The translations under genes and the position numbers were made by a program. Positions 1 through 8,000 of a stretch of DNA of 64,000 nucleotides are shown here, in pieces. Each line of letters opens with the position of its first letter. Position 1 is the first letter of the stretch. The stretch lies in NCBI RefSeq assembly GCF_026008515.1, contig NZ_BQYM01000003.1, forward strand, positions 124,001-188,000, given 5' to 3'. The DNA is from Hoyosella levis (GTDB lineage Bacteria; Actinomycetota; Actinomycetes; Mycobacteriales; Mycobacteriaceae). The notes under the pieces are model-generated. The model saw only the letters and a program-made list of their open reading frames with translations, was not told where the DNA came from and searched no databases.

Positions 1-2
1 GC

Positions 3-719
3 ATCGGTGTCTTCGCGGCCCTCGGCTACATGGCCAGCGTCGCGAGCGTGCCTGTCGACGAAGTGGTCGGCGGTGGCATCGGCCTCGCGTTCATCGCGTT
101 CCCCCAGATCATCTCCGTGATGCCCGGCGGATCAGTCTTCGGGGCACTGTTCTTCCTCTGCCTCGTCTTCGCGGGATTCACCTCGCTCATCTCGATCGTG
201 CAAGTCGTGATCTCCGCCGTGCAGGACAAGCTCGGCATCACTCGGATCCCGGCGGTGCTCGGCGTCGGCGGCGCCATGGCCGCATGCTCCATCGCCCTGT
301 TCCCCACCACCACCGGCGTGGGCGTGCTCGATGTCGTCGACAAGTTCGTCAATAACCTCGGCATCGTCGGCGTCGCGCTCGTCACCGTCATCTCCGTCGC
401 CTGGCTGCTGCGCCGCACCGGCGAGCTCGGCGATCACCTCAACGCGGTCTCGTCGTTCAGAGCGAACATCGTATGGCAGTTCTGCATCGTCGTCGCCACA
501 CCGATCGTGCTCAGCGCCATGCTGATCAGCGAGATCCGCACGCTCGCGGACGAGGGCTACGGCGGCTACCCGGACAGCTTCATCCTCACCCTCGGCTGGT
601 CGGTCCAGGCCGTGCTGATCGGCTTCGCGATCATCCTCGCGCTGCTGCCCTGGCGGCGTGGCACCGACCTCGGCCATCCAGAATCCACCAAGTTCCTCGC
701 GAAGGAAGGCCACCGATGA
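3..719 (+). CDS. Sodium-dependent NSS-family transporter, C-terminal part (MetP-like)
   Basis: The gene enters from outside the window; the frame is open from position 3 and gives the last 238 or so residues. The visible part is a run of hydrophobic helices with features of the neurotransmitter:sodium symporter (SNF) family, including the segment ending in FTSLISIVQVVISAVQD. Known bacterial members import amino acids with Na+ across the cytoplasmic membrane. The stop overlaps the ATG of a tiny membrane gene by four bases. That arrangement matches the MetP/MetS methionine-alanine importer of Corynebacterium glutamicum, so a methionine or alanine substrate is inferred. Family assignment is good; substrate is a guess by context. 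Confidence 0.85.
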   Translation: MGVFAALGYMASVASVPVDEVVGGGIGLAFIAFPQIISVMPGGSVFGALFFLCLVFAGFTSLISIVQVVISAVQDKLGITRIPAVLGVGGAMAACSIALFPTTTGVGVLDVVDKFVNNLGIVGVALVTVISVAWLLRRTGELGDHLNAVSSFRANIVWQFCIVVATPIVLSAMLISEIRTLADEGYGGYPDSFILTLGWSVQAVLIGFAIILALLPWRRGTDLGHPESTKFLAKEGHR

Positions 720-823
720 CCACGACCGCGATCGTCATGATGATCATCTCGCTCACCATCGTCTGGGGCGGGCTCCTCGCGAGCCTCATCCACCTGCGCA
801 GGAACCCCGACGGGGACGAGTAG
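716..823 (+). CDS. metS: MetS-like small subunit of NSS transporter
   Basis: This 35-residue protein starts at an ATG overlapping the transporter stop (ATGA, 716-719). It has one hydrophobic helix (about residues 4-26) followed by a short basic and acidic tail ending NPDGDE. Such tiny genes directly behind NSS transporters encode MetS-type subunits, and in C. glutamicum MetS is required for MetP activity. The overlap implies translational coupling and equal expression. Its size, one-helix layout and position support the call; there is no catalytic motif to test. Confidence 0.8.
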   Translation: MTTTAIVMMIISLTIVWGGLLASLIHLRRNPDGDE

Positions 824-838
824 CTAGATCGGCTCCGC

Positions 839-888
839 GGCTGGCCCGGTTTTGCGGCTGGCCCGGTCCGCGGCTGGACCGGTCCGCC
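839..888. repeat. Three tandem copies of a 16-17 bp GC-rich unit
   Basis: The unit GGCTGGCCCGGTCCGC recurs at 839, 856 and 872 with small changes. It lies in the gap between the metS-like gene (+) and the PLP enzyme (-), which converge here. It precedes the hairpin at 893-931. Confidence 0.7.
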
Positions 889-892
889 GCTA

Positions 893-931
893 GTGGAAGC
901 TTTTCCTCCTCGGAGCGGGAAAAGTTTCCAC
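893..931. terminator. Hairpin between convergent genes, copy 1 of a dispersed inverted repeat
   Basis: The arms are 893-906 and 918-931 (GTGGAAGCTTTTCC against GGAAAAGTTTCCAC, one mismatch), with an 11-base loop. A close copy occurs at 54273-54311 and shares the 21 bases from CGGAGC onward. Both copies sit between convergent genes, so a two-way terminator is the simplest role. The stem's own A/T runs could act as U-tracts on either strand. Confidence 0.6.
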
Positions 932-1001
932 CAGCCGGGCTGCCTATGGTGCCAAGGCGGCCAGCTAGGCTCCGGCATCCGGGACGCGCACCCAGCCTGG
1001 A

Positions 1002-2129
1002 CTACGGTCGCCAGGTATCGAGAATGCCGGCGAGCCGCTCGAGATCGGCACCGGTCATATCGATGTGCGGGCTCACCCGCAGCACACCGCGGGTGGCCTC
1101 CAGCGGTCCGCGCTCCGGACCCGCGTAGGTGGTCACGATGCGTGGAGAACCGTGGAGAAGGTGCTCTCGCAAACCCGCCACATCCTGGTCGCGGAATCCC
1201 TCGGGCGGGTGGAGCGTGGTCAAGGCCGAAGGCTCGTCATGCGGCTCGACCACCTGCCAGCCACCCCTTCCATCGAGAGATCCGCGCGAGACCTGCCCGA
1301 TCGCATGCAGGCGCTCCCGCACGTGCAGTGGCCCGAGCCGCAGGTGCTCCTCGAGCGCCACCGCGAGTCCGACCCGCCCAGCGATGTATGCCTCCTGCGA
1401 TTCCACCAGTGCCGCGCCCTCGCCGAGGAAACCCTCGCGCATCATCGCGAATCCGACGCCTCGCGGGCCACAGAGCCATTTCCGGCTCGTTCCGTAGACG
1501 GCATCAGCCTCGATGTGGCAATCGAGGTGCCCGAAGCCTTGCGCGGCGTCGACGATGACGGGGATGCCACGCTCGCGGCCCAGCCTGGCTAGCTCCCGTA
1601 CTGGCTGCACGATGCCCCGGTGCGAACCGAGGTAGCACAGGTGCAGCAGCGCCGGGTGTTGCTGATCGAGCTGGTCAGCAGCGTGAGAAAGATCAAGCTG
1701 CCCGTGCTCGTCCCACGGATGGAGGACGGTCGGCTCGACCCCGAGGGCGCGGAGCTCGCGCAGGTTGGGCCCGAACTCGCACGGCAGCACCGCGACCTGC
1801 GATCCGGCGGGCAGCCGAAGAGCGAGCAGCATGGCGCGGAGCGCAGCGGTGGCGCTCTCGGTGAAGGCGACTTCATGGGGTTGACCGCCACCGAGTTCCG
1901 CGATGGCGCGGCGGGCACCGTCGATGCGCTCGGCGGCCTGCTCGTGCGCCACATAGCCACCCACGCGTGCCTCGAGGTCGAGATGATCGCGGATCGCTCC
2001 CCGCACCGCGCTGCTCATGCGTCCCGCAGCGGCACTGTCGAGATGGCTGGTTCCCGTGTCTTCCTGGGTCTCGCGCTTGGCTGCGTAGGCAGCAGCCAGG
2101 TCGTGATGCGGCAGGTGCGCGATGCTCAT
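1002..2129 (-). CDS. PLP-dependent class V aminotransferase fold enzyme (EgtE-like)
   Basis: The 375-residue protein has the fold-type I signatures of class V aminotransferases: the cofactor Asp in VIVDAAQ (D194) and the Schiff-base Lys in SRKWLCGPRGVG (K217). The GPRGVG stretch and overall length resemble EgtE, the ergothioneine C-S lyase, and also isopenicillin-N-epimerase-like proteins. No egtA-D genes are nearby, so the ergothioneine role is unproven. The ATG at 2129 overlaps the stop of the mannosyltransferase by four bases (ATGA), which fixes the start and shows translational coupling. A longer upstream frame exists but would overlap that neighbour. Confidence 0.75.
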   Translation of the reverse strand: MSIAHLPHHDLAAAYAAKRETQEDTGTSHLDSAAAGRMSSAVRGAIRDHLDLEARVGGYVAHEQAAERIDGARRAIAELGGGQPHEVAFTESATAALRAMLLALRLPAGSQVAVLPCEFGPNLRELRALGVEPTVLHPWDEHGQLDLSHAADQLDQQHPALLHLCYLGSHRGIVQPVRELARLGRERGIPVIVDAAQGFGHLDCHIEADAVYGTSRKWLCGPRGVGFAMMREGFLGEGAALVESQEAYIAGRVGLAVALEEHLRLGPLHVRERLHAIGQVSRGSLDGRGGWQVVEPHDEPSALTTLHPPEGFRDQDVAGLREHLLHGSPRIVTTYAGPERGPLEATRGVLRVSPHIDMTGADLERLAGILDTWRP

Positions 2130-3430
2130 GGAGCAGACACTAGCGAGCGGCTTGCCCGCCCGCACCACACCATCCAGGCGAGCACTGTGATGGCTCCCGC
2201 GACGTAGACCAGGGCGACCCAAGCGAGCGGAGCGGGTTCGACGACCTCCCAGATGGTGGGCTGGAAGAAGCTCAGCACCCACGGCACCCCCACCAGGATC
2301 ATCGCCGCCCACGCCGCGACGATGGCACGAGCTCCCGGCATCGCCGCGAACGGGCCCCGGAGCAGCCACAGCAGCAACGGGATCACCCACACCCAGTGGT
2401 GCGACCACGACACCGGCGAGATGAGCAGCCCCAGCAACTGCACGACAAGCAGGGTTCCCAGCACGTCATGGCGCGGGAGGGCCCGCCATGCCGCCCACGC
2501 CAGGGCGCACACCAGCACGACCGCGACGAGCCATACGATCCGGGCTGTGTTCTCCGGCATCCCGAAGCGGTGGGCGGCCCCGAACAAGGACTGGTTCCAC
2601 ACCGAGCCCGTCGGGCCAATCCGGTCAGCGTCACCGAAGTAGGAACCGATGTACTCGCGCGTCTCGTCCCGGATCACCAGCCACGAGACACCGACCGTCA
2701 GGAAGAACACCACAGCCGAGAACGCTGCGGCACCAAAGCGTCGCCGCGCGAGGAAGAACAGCCCCGTGATCGCTGGTGTCAGCTTGATGCCCGCCGCGAT
2801 GCCGACCAGCGCGCCACCCAGCCACCACCGCGAGGTGCTCGCCGCCACTAGGACCAGCAGCACCAGGTAGACGTTGACCTGGCCGTAGTCGAGGGTGGTG
2901 CGCACCGGCTCGGTCCACAGGCCGACGCCCGTCCACAGCATTGCCTCCCGGCGACTGCCCGCACGGCTCGCGGCGCCGAGCATGCGCTGGCATAGGCGCA
3001 CGACCGCGTAGAGCGCCGCAGCGATCCCCACCTGCCAGAGCAACGCCACCAACGTGAAGGGCAGCGCGCTCAGCGGGAAGAACACCAGCGCCGCGAACGG
3101 CGGATACGTGAAGGGCAGCGGGAACTCTGGAGTGTTCGTCGCATACCGGAAGGCATAGAGATCACCCATGGTGATCCGTGCAGCCCCGTCTACATAGACA
3201 TGCAGATCGAGGAAGTTCGTCGCGTTCGGCACCAGCGCTGTCCACAGCAGGCGAGCCGCGAGCGCGACGGCGAGCACAAGCGGCGCCCACCGGAGCAGGC
3301 GCGCTACCGGTCGGTCGGAGGAGCTTGGGGTTGGCTCGCCCTGCGCTGGCTCACCCTGCGCTGGGCCGACCGACAGGGCGCTGCCGTCCACTACTCGTCC
3401 TCGCTGTCTCGCTGCATCGCGAAGCCCCAA
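2126..3430 (-). CDS. GT-C family (GT87) polyprenol-phosphate-mannose alpha-mannosyltransferase
   Basis: This 434-residue polytopic membrane protein has about ten hydrophobic segments. Typical GT87 sequences are visible: DLHVYVDGA near the first extracellular loop (the catalytic Asp region), FTYPPFAAL, and VSWSHHWVW late in the chain. Relatives such as PimE and the Rv2181-type enzymes add alpha-1,2-mannose to PIMs, lipomannan or lipoarabinomannan on the outer face of the membrane. The cytoplasmic N-terminus (residues 1-45) is Pro/Gly/Glu-rich with a duplicated GPAQGEPAQGEP stretch. Which mannan linkage it makes cannot be read from sequence. Its last bases overlap the PLP-enzyme gene. Confidence 0.8.
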   Translation of the reverse strand: MGLRDAARQRGRVVDGSALSVGPAQGEPAQGEPTPSSSDRPVARLLRWAPLVLAVALAARLLWTALVPNATNFLDLHVYVDGAARITMGDLYAFRYATNTPEFPLPFTYPPFAALVFFPLSALPFTLVALLWQVGIAAALYAVVRLCQRMLGAASRAGSRREAMLWTGVGLWTEPVRTTLDYGQVNVYLVLLVLVAASTSRWWLGGALVGIAAGIKLTPAITGLFFLARRRFGAAAFSAVVFFLTVGVSWLVIRDETREYIGSYFGDADRIGPTGSVWNQSLFGAAHRFGMPENTARIVWLVAVVLVCALAWAAWRALPRHDVLGTLLVVQLLGLLISPVSWSHHWVWVIPLLLWLLRGPFAAMPGARAIVAAWAAMILVGVPWVLSFFQPTIWEVVEPAPLAWVALVYVAGAITVLAWMVWCGRASRSLVSAP

Positions 3431-3544
3431 GCCGGGGCGCGCATCGAAACTCCACGATAGCGAAGGCCACGCGGTCCGACAGCCCGGGAAACGCCAGCCG
3501 ACAAGAGTCCGACGCTTCGGGAGCTCAGGACCCTGGCATTGTGG

Positions 3545-3597
3545 ACGCCCCCGCAGAGGCAGGAACCAAGGAGAAAAACACGTCTTTGCGGGGGCGT
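3545..3597. repeat. Perfect 11-bp inverted repeat with long loop
   Basis: ACGCCCCCGCA at 3545-3555 pairs perfectly with TGCGGGGGCGT at 3587-3597. The 31-base loop is long for a terminator. It sits in the 256-base gap between the pspC-like stop and the mannosyltransferase start, and its function is unknown. Confidence 0.5.
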
Positions 3598-3686
3598 GAC
3601 ACCGACTCTACGGGTGACTACCCGCAGTCAGCCTGCCTGCAGCATCATTCTCAGTGACTTCACAGCAGCCCCACGGAGCTACTTGC

Positions 3687-3905
3687 TCACCAGCGAGGCA
3701 TGGCAGAGGTGTCCTCCAGCGGGATCATCGCCCACATCACCAGATACACCAGCACACCGATCCCCAGCGTGCCCAGCAAGGACACCAGCACGAAGACCAG
3801 GCGCACCAGGTTCACGTCCCAGCCATATTGCTTCGCGATGCCCGCGCACACACCGCCCATCCAGCGACCATCCCGGGTACGCCTCAACTGGCTCTGCATC
3901 GTCAT
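3687..3905 (-). CDS. PspC domain small membrane protein
   Basis: The 72-residue protein has the PspC signature: a basic N-terminal stretch with DGRWMGGVCAGIAKQYGWD (residues 11-29), then one long hydrophobic segment and the closing VYLVMWAMIPLE. PspC proteins are membrane sensors of envelope stress, and small single-domain versions are common in actinobacteria. The start at 3905 is chosen because ACGGAGGT lies 6-8 bases upstream; a longer reading would begin at 3947 without a ribosome site. No other psp genes are adjacent. Confidence 0.8.
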   Translation of the reverse strand: MTMQSQLRRTRDGRWMGGVCAGIAKQYGWDVNLVRLVFVLVSLLGTLGIGVLVYLVMWAMIPLEDTSAMPRW

Positions 3906-4032
3906 GGCACGACCTCCGTAGTTCGAAACCAGCGCGGCATCCGCCACGCGTTGTCATGCCAATAACGCTACTGATACCGAGGGCGCCAGCGCATCGGGAG
4001 AAACCCCGAGGACCACCCGGAAACGTGGGGAG

Positions 4033-4410
4033 TCAGGGCAATGGTTCCGCCCACCGTGATAGCTCAACCGCCGTTTCGGTGTAACCAACCGTGCCCGAGG
4101 CCACACCGATGATGAGATCGTAGGCATCATCGTCGGGAGCCTCCAGGCAATACCCATTCAATCCATAAAAGACGAACACGGCCAGCCATCCCAGCCGCTT
4201 GTTGCCGTCGACCAACGGATGGTTCCGCACGATCGACTCTAGGAGCACTGCGGCCTTCTCGTGCATCGAAGGGTAGGCATCGTCGCCGAAAACTGTTGCA
4301 GCCGGCCGATGGGCCGCGGAATCGAGCAACCCGACGTCTCTTACCTCGAGGCAATCCAGATCGTCAGCCAGCGTGAGCAGATCCTCGAGCGAGAGGTAGA
4401 TGACGCTCAC
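4033..4410 (-). CDS. doc: Doc/Fic-type toxin
   Basis: The 125-residue protein carries the Doc version of the Fic core, HPLVDGNKR at residues 64-72, preceded by the helix with SMHEKAAVLLESIVRN. In phage P1, Doc phosphorylates EF-Tu and halts translation until its antitoxin neutralises it. The start is a GTG whose last bases form the TGA of the upstream antitoxin gene (GTGA, 4407-4410), so synthesis is coupled. The motif has Leu where many Doc proteins have Phe, but the His, Asp, Gly, Asn and Lys are all present, so an active toxin is likely. Confidence 0.87.
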   Translation of the reverse strand: MSVIYLSLEDLLTLADDLDCLEVRDVGLLDSAAHRPAATVFGDDAYPSMHEKAAVLLESIVRNHPLVDGNKRLGWLAVFVFYGLNGYCLEAPDDDAYDLIIGVASGTVGYTETAVELSRWAEPLP

Positions 4411-4610
4411 CGCGAAAGGCGCTCGAGCAGATCCGCGTATCGAGAACGACCCCGCTCGGACAATTCGCGAACTCGAGCATCGCGCGTCCGGCGCGCAGCA
4501 GCATCCACGATCGCGCGGCATGCGGCCTCTTGCTTGCTGATGCCCTCCGCTTCAGCAAGCATCGTCAACGCGCGATCCTGCTCATCAGTGAGTCTCAACG
4601 TCATGGCCAT
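4407..4610 (-). CDS. Ribbon-helix-helix (CopG-like) antitoxin
   Basis: The 67-residue protein opens with MAMTLRLTDEQDRAL, a typical ribbon-helix-helix beta strand and first helix. It continues with the helix GISKQEAACRAIVDAAARR and a charged C-terminal arm that would bind the toxin. It directly precedes the Doc-type toxin with a four-base overlap. RHH antitoxins repress their own operon, and a palindrome suited to this lies just upstream. The first Met was chosen over the Met two codons later because MAMTLRL starts are frequent in this family. Confidence 0.82.
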   Translation of the reverse strand: MAMTLRLTDEQDRALTMLAEAEGISKQEAACRAIVDAAARRTRDARVRELSERGRSRYADLLERLSR

Positions 4611-4616
4611 ACCTAA

Positions 4617-4635
4617 TGGTACCACTGTGGTATCA
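4617..4635. promoter_or_regulatory. Palindromic operator candidate of the toxin-antitoxin operon
   Basis: TGGTACCAC-T-GTGGTATCA is a near-perfect palindrome (one mismatch pair) that ends 7 bases before the antitoxin ATG. RHH antitoxins usually bind such short palindromes over their own promoter. The tight distance suggests a very short or absent 5' leader. Confidence 0.6.
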
Positions 4636-4707
4636 CCGTGCAGTTTTATCGCCTGATCACCGACCCGCCCCTGGACACAGCGCATCCCGGTTGATGTACT
4701 CGTGCTC

Positions 4708-5052
4708 ATGGAGATCGAGCGGATCGTGCCCAATCTGACGGTCACGGATCTTCCCCAAGCAGTTCGCGAGCACACCGAGATCCTCGGCCTCGCAGTGGTG
4801 ATGGATCACGGATGGATCGTCACGCTCGCGGATGCCGAAGGGCACCAGCTGAGCTTGATGACCCGCGACGCCACCGCGGCAGTCAACCCCGACATCTCGG
4901 TATTCGTCAACGACGTGCAGGCAGCCCATGAATCCGCGATCGCCGCCGCGGCCGAGATCGTGCACCCGCTGACCATCGAGGAGTGGGGCGTCACCAGGTT
5001 CTTCTACCGCGACTCATCCGGCCAAGTCGTCAACGTCGGTTCGCACACATGA
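4708..5052 (+). CDS. VOC superfamily (glyoxalase-like) protein
   Basis: The 114-residue protein has the beta-alpha-beta-beta-beta pattern of a single VOC module: IVPNLTVTDLPQAVREHTEILGL at the start, GHQLSLM in the middle, and the closing WGVTRFFYRDSSGQVVNVGSH. It lacks a clear full set of metal ligands, so it may be a binding or resistance protein rather than a glyoxalase. The ATG at 4708 is preferred; a GTG two codons earlier is possible. No strong ribosome site is visible. Confidence 0.7.
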   Translation: MEIERIVPNLTVTDLPQAVREHTEILGLAVVMDHGWIVTLADAEGHQLSLMTRDATAAVNPDISVFVNDVQAAHESAIAAAAEIVHPLTIEEWGVTRFFYRDSSGQVVNVGSHT

Positions 5053-5056
5053 GCGC

Positions 5057-5722
5057 TCAACCCTCTCTCCGGGCGATGATGATCGCGCCCGGGGCGTCGT
5101 CGTCGGGCCGGAACACGGACTCGGACTCGATCCGGAAGCCGGCGCCGCGCAGCCAGCCAGACATGGTGCTCACCTGCCGAAGGTGGGTATCGACACTGAT
5201 CGGTTGGCCCGTGTAACCCGTCGAGGAGTGCTTGATCCCGGTTCCCACATGGAAACCGACGAGGAGGTGGCCTCCGGGCCGCAGGACGCGACGGAACTCC
5301 TCGATCACGCCCGGCATCGCGTCGTCGGGAATGTGGATGGTGGACCAGAACGCGACGACGCCACCGACAGAGTGGGCGTCCAGGTCGAGGCCCGTCATCG
5401 TCCCCACCTCGAAGCGCAGACCAGGGTGGGCACGCCGCGCGATCGCGACCATCCCGGGCGAGAGATCGATCCCTAGCGATTCGGCTCCCGAGTCGTGAAG
5501 ATGTCGCGTGACATAGCCGGGACCACATCCGACGTCGGCCACCGGCCCCCCGCCGCTGCGCCGCACAAGCTCCGCGAACACGTCCAGGTGCGCCCGCAGG
5601 TGCGGATGCTTCTCGAGCAGCCCGTCGACCCTTTCCGCGTACCCGGCAGCATCGGCGTCATACGAGGACCGGGTTTCCGCGAGCCACGGTGACGCCTCGC
5701 GCGCCGCGATCTCCTCACGCAT
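5057..5722 (-). CDS. SAM-dependent class I methyltransferase
   Basis: The 221-residue protein has the SAM-binding motif I VADVGCGPGY (residues 61-70), the acidic loop after LGIDLSPGM, and a motif IV-like region VVAFWSTIHIP, followed by EEFRRVLRPGGHLLVGFH. The substrate cannot be inferred. The ATG at 5722 overlaps the end of the upstream hydrolase gene by 8 bases, so the two are probably one operon. Confidence 0.8.
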   Translation of the reverse strand: MREEIAAREASPWLAETRSSYDADAAGYAERVDGLLEKHPHLRAHLDVFAELVRRSGGGPVADVGCGPGYVTRHLHDSGAESLGIDLSPGMVAIARRAHPGLRFEVGTMTGLDLDAHSVGGVVAFWSTIHIPDDAMPGVIEEFRRVLRPGGHLLVGFHVGTGIKHSSTGYTGQPISVDTHLRQVSTMSGWLRGAGFRIESESVFRPDDDAPGAIIIARREG

Positions 5723-6614
5723 CAGACGTGTTGGTCCCGGTCGGGCTGATCGCGCCGCCTTCGCGCATGTGGTCGGCGAGAGCGGGAACGAGGACGTCCC
5801 ACACCTGCGGCGGCGGCACCTCGTGCCCCATGCCGTCGACACGCAGGAGGGACGCGCGCGGGATCATCCGGGCGAGCGCCTCGCCGTGGGGCAGCGGGAA
5901 CAACGGGTCCGTGTTGCTGTGGACGACGAGGGTCGTCGCGGTGATCAAGGAGGGGTCGGCCTCGGCGTCGCCCGCAACGAGGAAGTGATTCGTCAACGAC
6001 GATTCCATGTCGTGACTGCGGGCGACCTCCGCGGTGGCGATCGCGCGGAAACGTTCCTCGTCAAAGCCGAGCGATCCCGCATACGGGCGTTCCGCCTCGA
6101 CCCGGTAGTCGATGATGGCAGAGGTGTCAGTCCAGTCGCTTACCTCCGGGAGAGCGCTCTCCGCCGCGCCCAGGGCCGCATCCGGTGGAGGCAGGTCTCC
6201 TGGGTCTCCCCCGGCCGGTGACGTCTCGATCAGCGTGAGCGTCCGCACACGGTGCGCCGCGTGGGCACCGATGTACTGTGCGATCCCGCCCCCCATCGAC
6301 AGGCCCACGAGGTGCGCCGCGTCGACCCCCAGCGCGTCAAGGATCCGCACGGGGTCTGTCGCCAGGTCGACGCCGGTGTAGTCCGGTCGGCCCGGCGGGC
6401 TCGTCGTCGACTGCCCCGTGTCCCGCTGGTCGAACCTGATGACATGGAATCCTTCCGCGGCGAGGACCTCGCAGAAACTGGGGGGCCACCAGTCCATCGA
6501 CTGCGTGGCACCGGCGATGAGCAATACCGCTGGATCGCCCGGGTCGCCGAACTCGTCGACCGCCAAACAGACGTGATCGAACTCGAGGATCCTCACGTTC
6601 ACAGCGTCGCCCAT
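5715..6614 (-). CDS. Alpha/beta hydrolase
   Basis: The 299-residue protein has the hydrolase nucleophile elbow GLSMGGG (Ser106), an oxyanion region LLIAGATQSMDWW and a late catalytic His in GMGHEVPP; the acid is probably the Asp in SNTDPLFP. The closest familiar style is the RdmC-type esterase or proline-iminopeptidase-like group, but the substrate is unknown. The gene overlaps the downstream methyltransferase by 8 bases. Confidence 0.78.
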   Translation of the reverse strand: MGDAVNVRILEFDHVCLAVDEFGDPGDPAVLLIAGATQSMDWWPPSFCEVLAAEGFHVIRFDQRDTGQSTTSPPGRPDYTGVDLATDPVRILDALGVDAAHLVGLSMGGGIAQYIGAHAAHRVRTLTLIETSPAGGDPGDLPPPDAALGAAESALPEVSDWTDTSAIIDYRVEAERPYAGSLGFDEERFRAIATAEVARSHDMESSLTNHFLVAGDAEADPSLITATTLVVHSNTDPLFPLPHGEALARMIPRASLLRVDGMGHEVPPPQVWDVLVPALADHMREGGAISPTGTNTSDA

Positions 6615-6757
6615 CGGCTTCGGCGCGTCAACGGTCGTCGGCTAGAAGGCGACCCCTGCTTGGTCACGAATGCCCCGGAAGCGGACACCACGAGCGCAGG
6701 CCAGCGGATTGCGCGCAGCACGACGTCATCGGCCCGCCTGGGCAGCATGCGAGTAGG

Positions 6758-7996
6758 GTGATGCCTGGAGCTGCCCCTGGTTCCCCAATGATGGGAGCCC
6801 CTATTCCCGGCGCCGTTCTACCCACTGCCACTATCCCCACCCCTCCGAACAGCTCTCTGCTCACCCTCGGGCTGCTCGCAATGTCCTCGATGGAGAACGA
6901 GCGGCGGCTACCGATCCACCCCCATCACCTCGACCGGATCGAACCGGATCTCCGCGCAAGCATGATCGTCGAGCGTGGCTACGGTGCTGGCTTCCAGCTC
7001 GAGCCCGGCTACGTCGAGTCACGGGTCGGCAGGGTCGCGGATCGCTCCGAGGTGATCGAATCGGCTGATGTGCTGCTGCTTCCGAAGCCCCAGGCAGCCG
7101 ACATGACGGTGATTCCCGAGGGCACGGTGCTGTGGGGATGGCCGCACTGCGTGCAGGACGCCCGGCTGACGCAGATAGCGATCGACCGTCGGCTCACGTT
7201 GATCGCGTTCGAGGCAATGCAGCACTGGAACCGACGCGGTGACTTCAGCCTGCATGTATTCCACAAGAACAACGAGCTCGCCGGCTATTGCTCGGTGCTC
7301 GATGCGATGCGTCTCATCGGATCGACGGGTGGGTATGGGCCACGTCTCAGCGCGGTCGTCATCGGTTTCGGTGCGACGGCACGAGGGGCCGTGACAGCGC
7401 TCAACGCACAAGGGGTCCACGACATCCAGGTCCTCACCCAGCGCGACATCACGGCCGTCGGCTCCCCCATCCACGGCGCCCACATGGCCCAGCTCAACAC
7501 TGGCGACGGCGAGGTCCACCTCAGCGAGGTGCTCACGAAGAACGGCAACGTCCTGCTCCCCGAGTTCCTCGCCTCGCACGACATCGTCGTCAACTGCACC
7601 CTCCAGGACGTCGCAGCGCCATTGACCTACCTGCGGACCGACGACCTGAAGAGGTTCACCACGGGCAGCCTGATCATCGACGTCTCCTGCGACGCCGGAA
7701 TGGGCTTCGAATGGGCCACGCCCACCGGGTTCGACGACCCCATGTTCACCGTCGGCGACGGCGTCCACTACTACGCCGTCGACCACAGCCCCTCATACCT
7801 GTGGAACTCGGCCACCTGGGAAATCAGTGCGGCGCTGCTGCCATTCCTCCGCACCGTCATGGACGGCCCGGCGACGTGGGAGAAGAACCTCACCATCTCC
7901 CGGGCCATCGAGATCCACGACGGCGTGATCAACAACCCGAGCATCCTGAGCTTCCAGGGGCGCGAGGCGGATTATCCGCATGTGCGGACTGCTTGA
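6758..7996 (+). CDS. N5-(carboxyethyl)ornithine synthase / alanine dehydrogenase-like NAD(P)-dependent enzyme
   Basis: The conserved core begins near TLGLLAMSSMENERRLPIHP and includes HVFHKNNELAGY, a Rossmann loop VVIGFGATARGA and SLIIDVSCDAGMGFEW, then HYYAVDHSPSYLW. These blocks follow N5-(carboxyethyl)ornithine synthase, a reductive opine-type condensation of pyruvate with ornithine, and the related alanine dehydrogenases. A Pro/Ala-rich stretch of about 33 residues precedes the core if the GTG at 6758 or ATG at 6761 is used; ATGs at 6788 and 6791 are alternatives. The start is uncertain because none has a clear ribosome site. The substrate is inferred only from family likeness. Confidence 0.7.
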   Translation: MMPGAAPGSPMMGAPIPGAVLPTATIPTPPNSSLLTLGLLAMSSMENERRLPIHPHHLDRIEPDLRASMIVERGYGAGFQLEPGYVESRVGRVADRSEVIESADVLLLPKPQAADMTVIPEGTVLWGWPHCVQDARLTQIAIDRRLTLIAFEAMQHWNRRGDFSLHVFHKNNELAGYCSVLDAMRLIGSTGGYGPRLSAVVIGFGATARGAVTALNAQGVHDIQVLTQRDITAVGSPIHGAHMAQLNTGDGEVHLSEVLTKNGNVLLPEFLASHDIVVNCTLQDVAAPLTYLRTDDLKRFTTGSLIIDVSCDAGMGFEWATPTGFDDPMFTVGDGVHYYAVDHSPSYLWNSATWEISAALLPFLRTVMDGPATWEKNLTISRAIEIHDGVINNPSILSFQGREADYPHVRTA

Positions 7997-8000
7997 CCGC

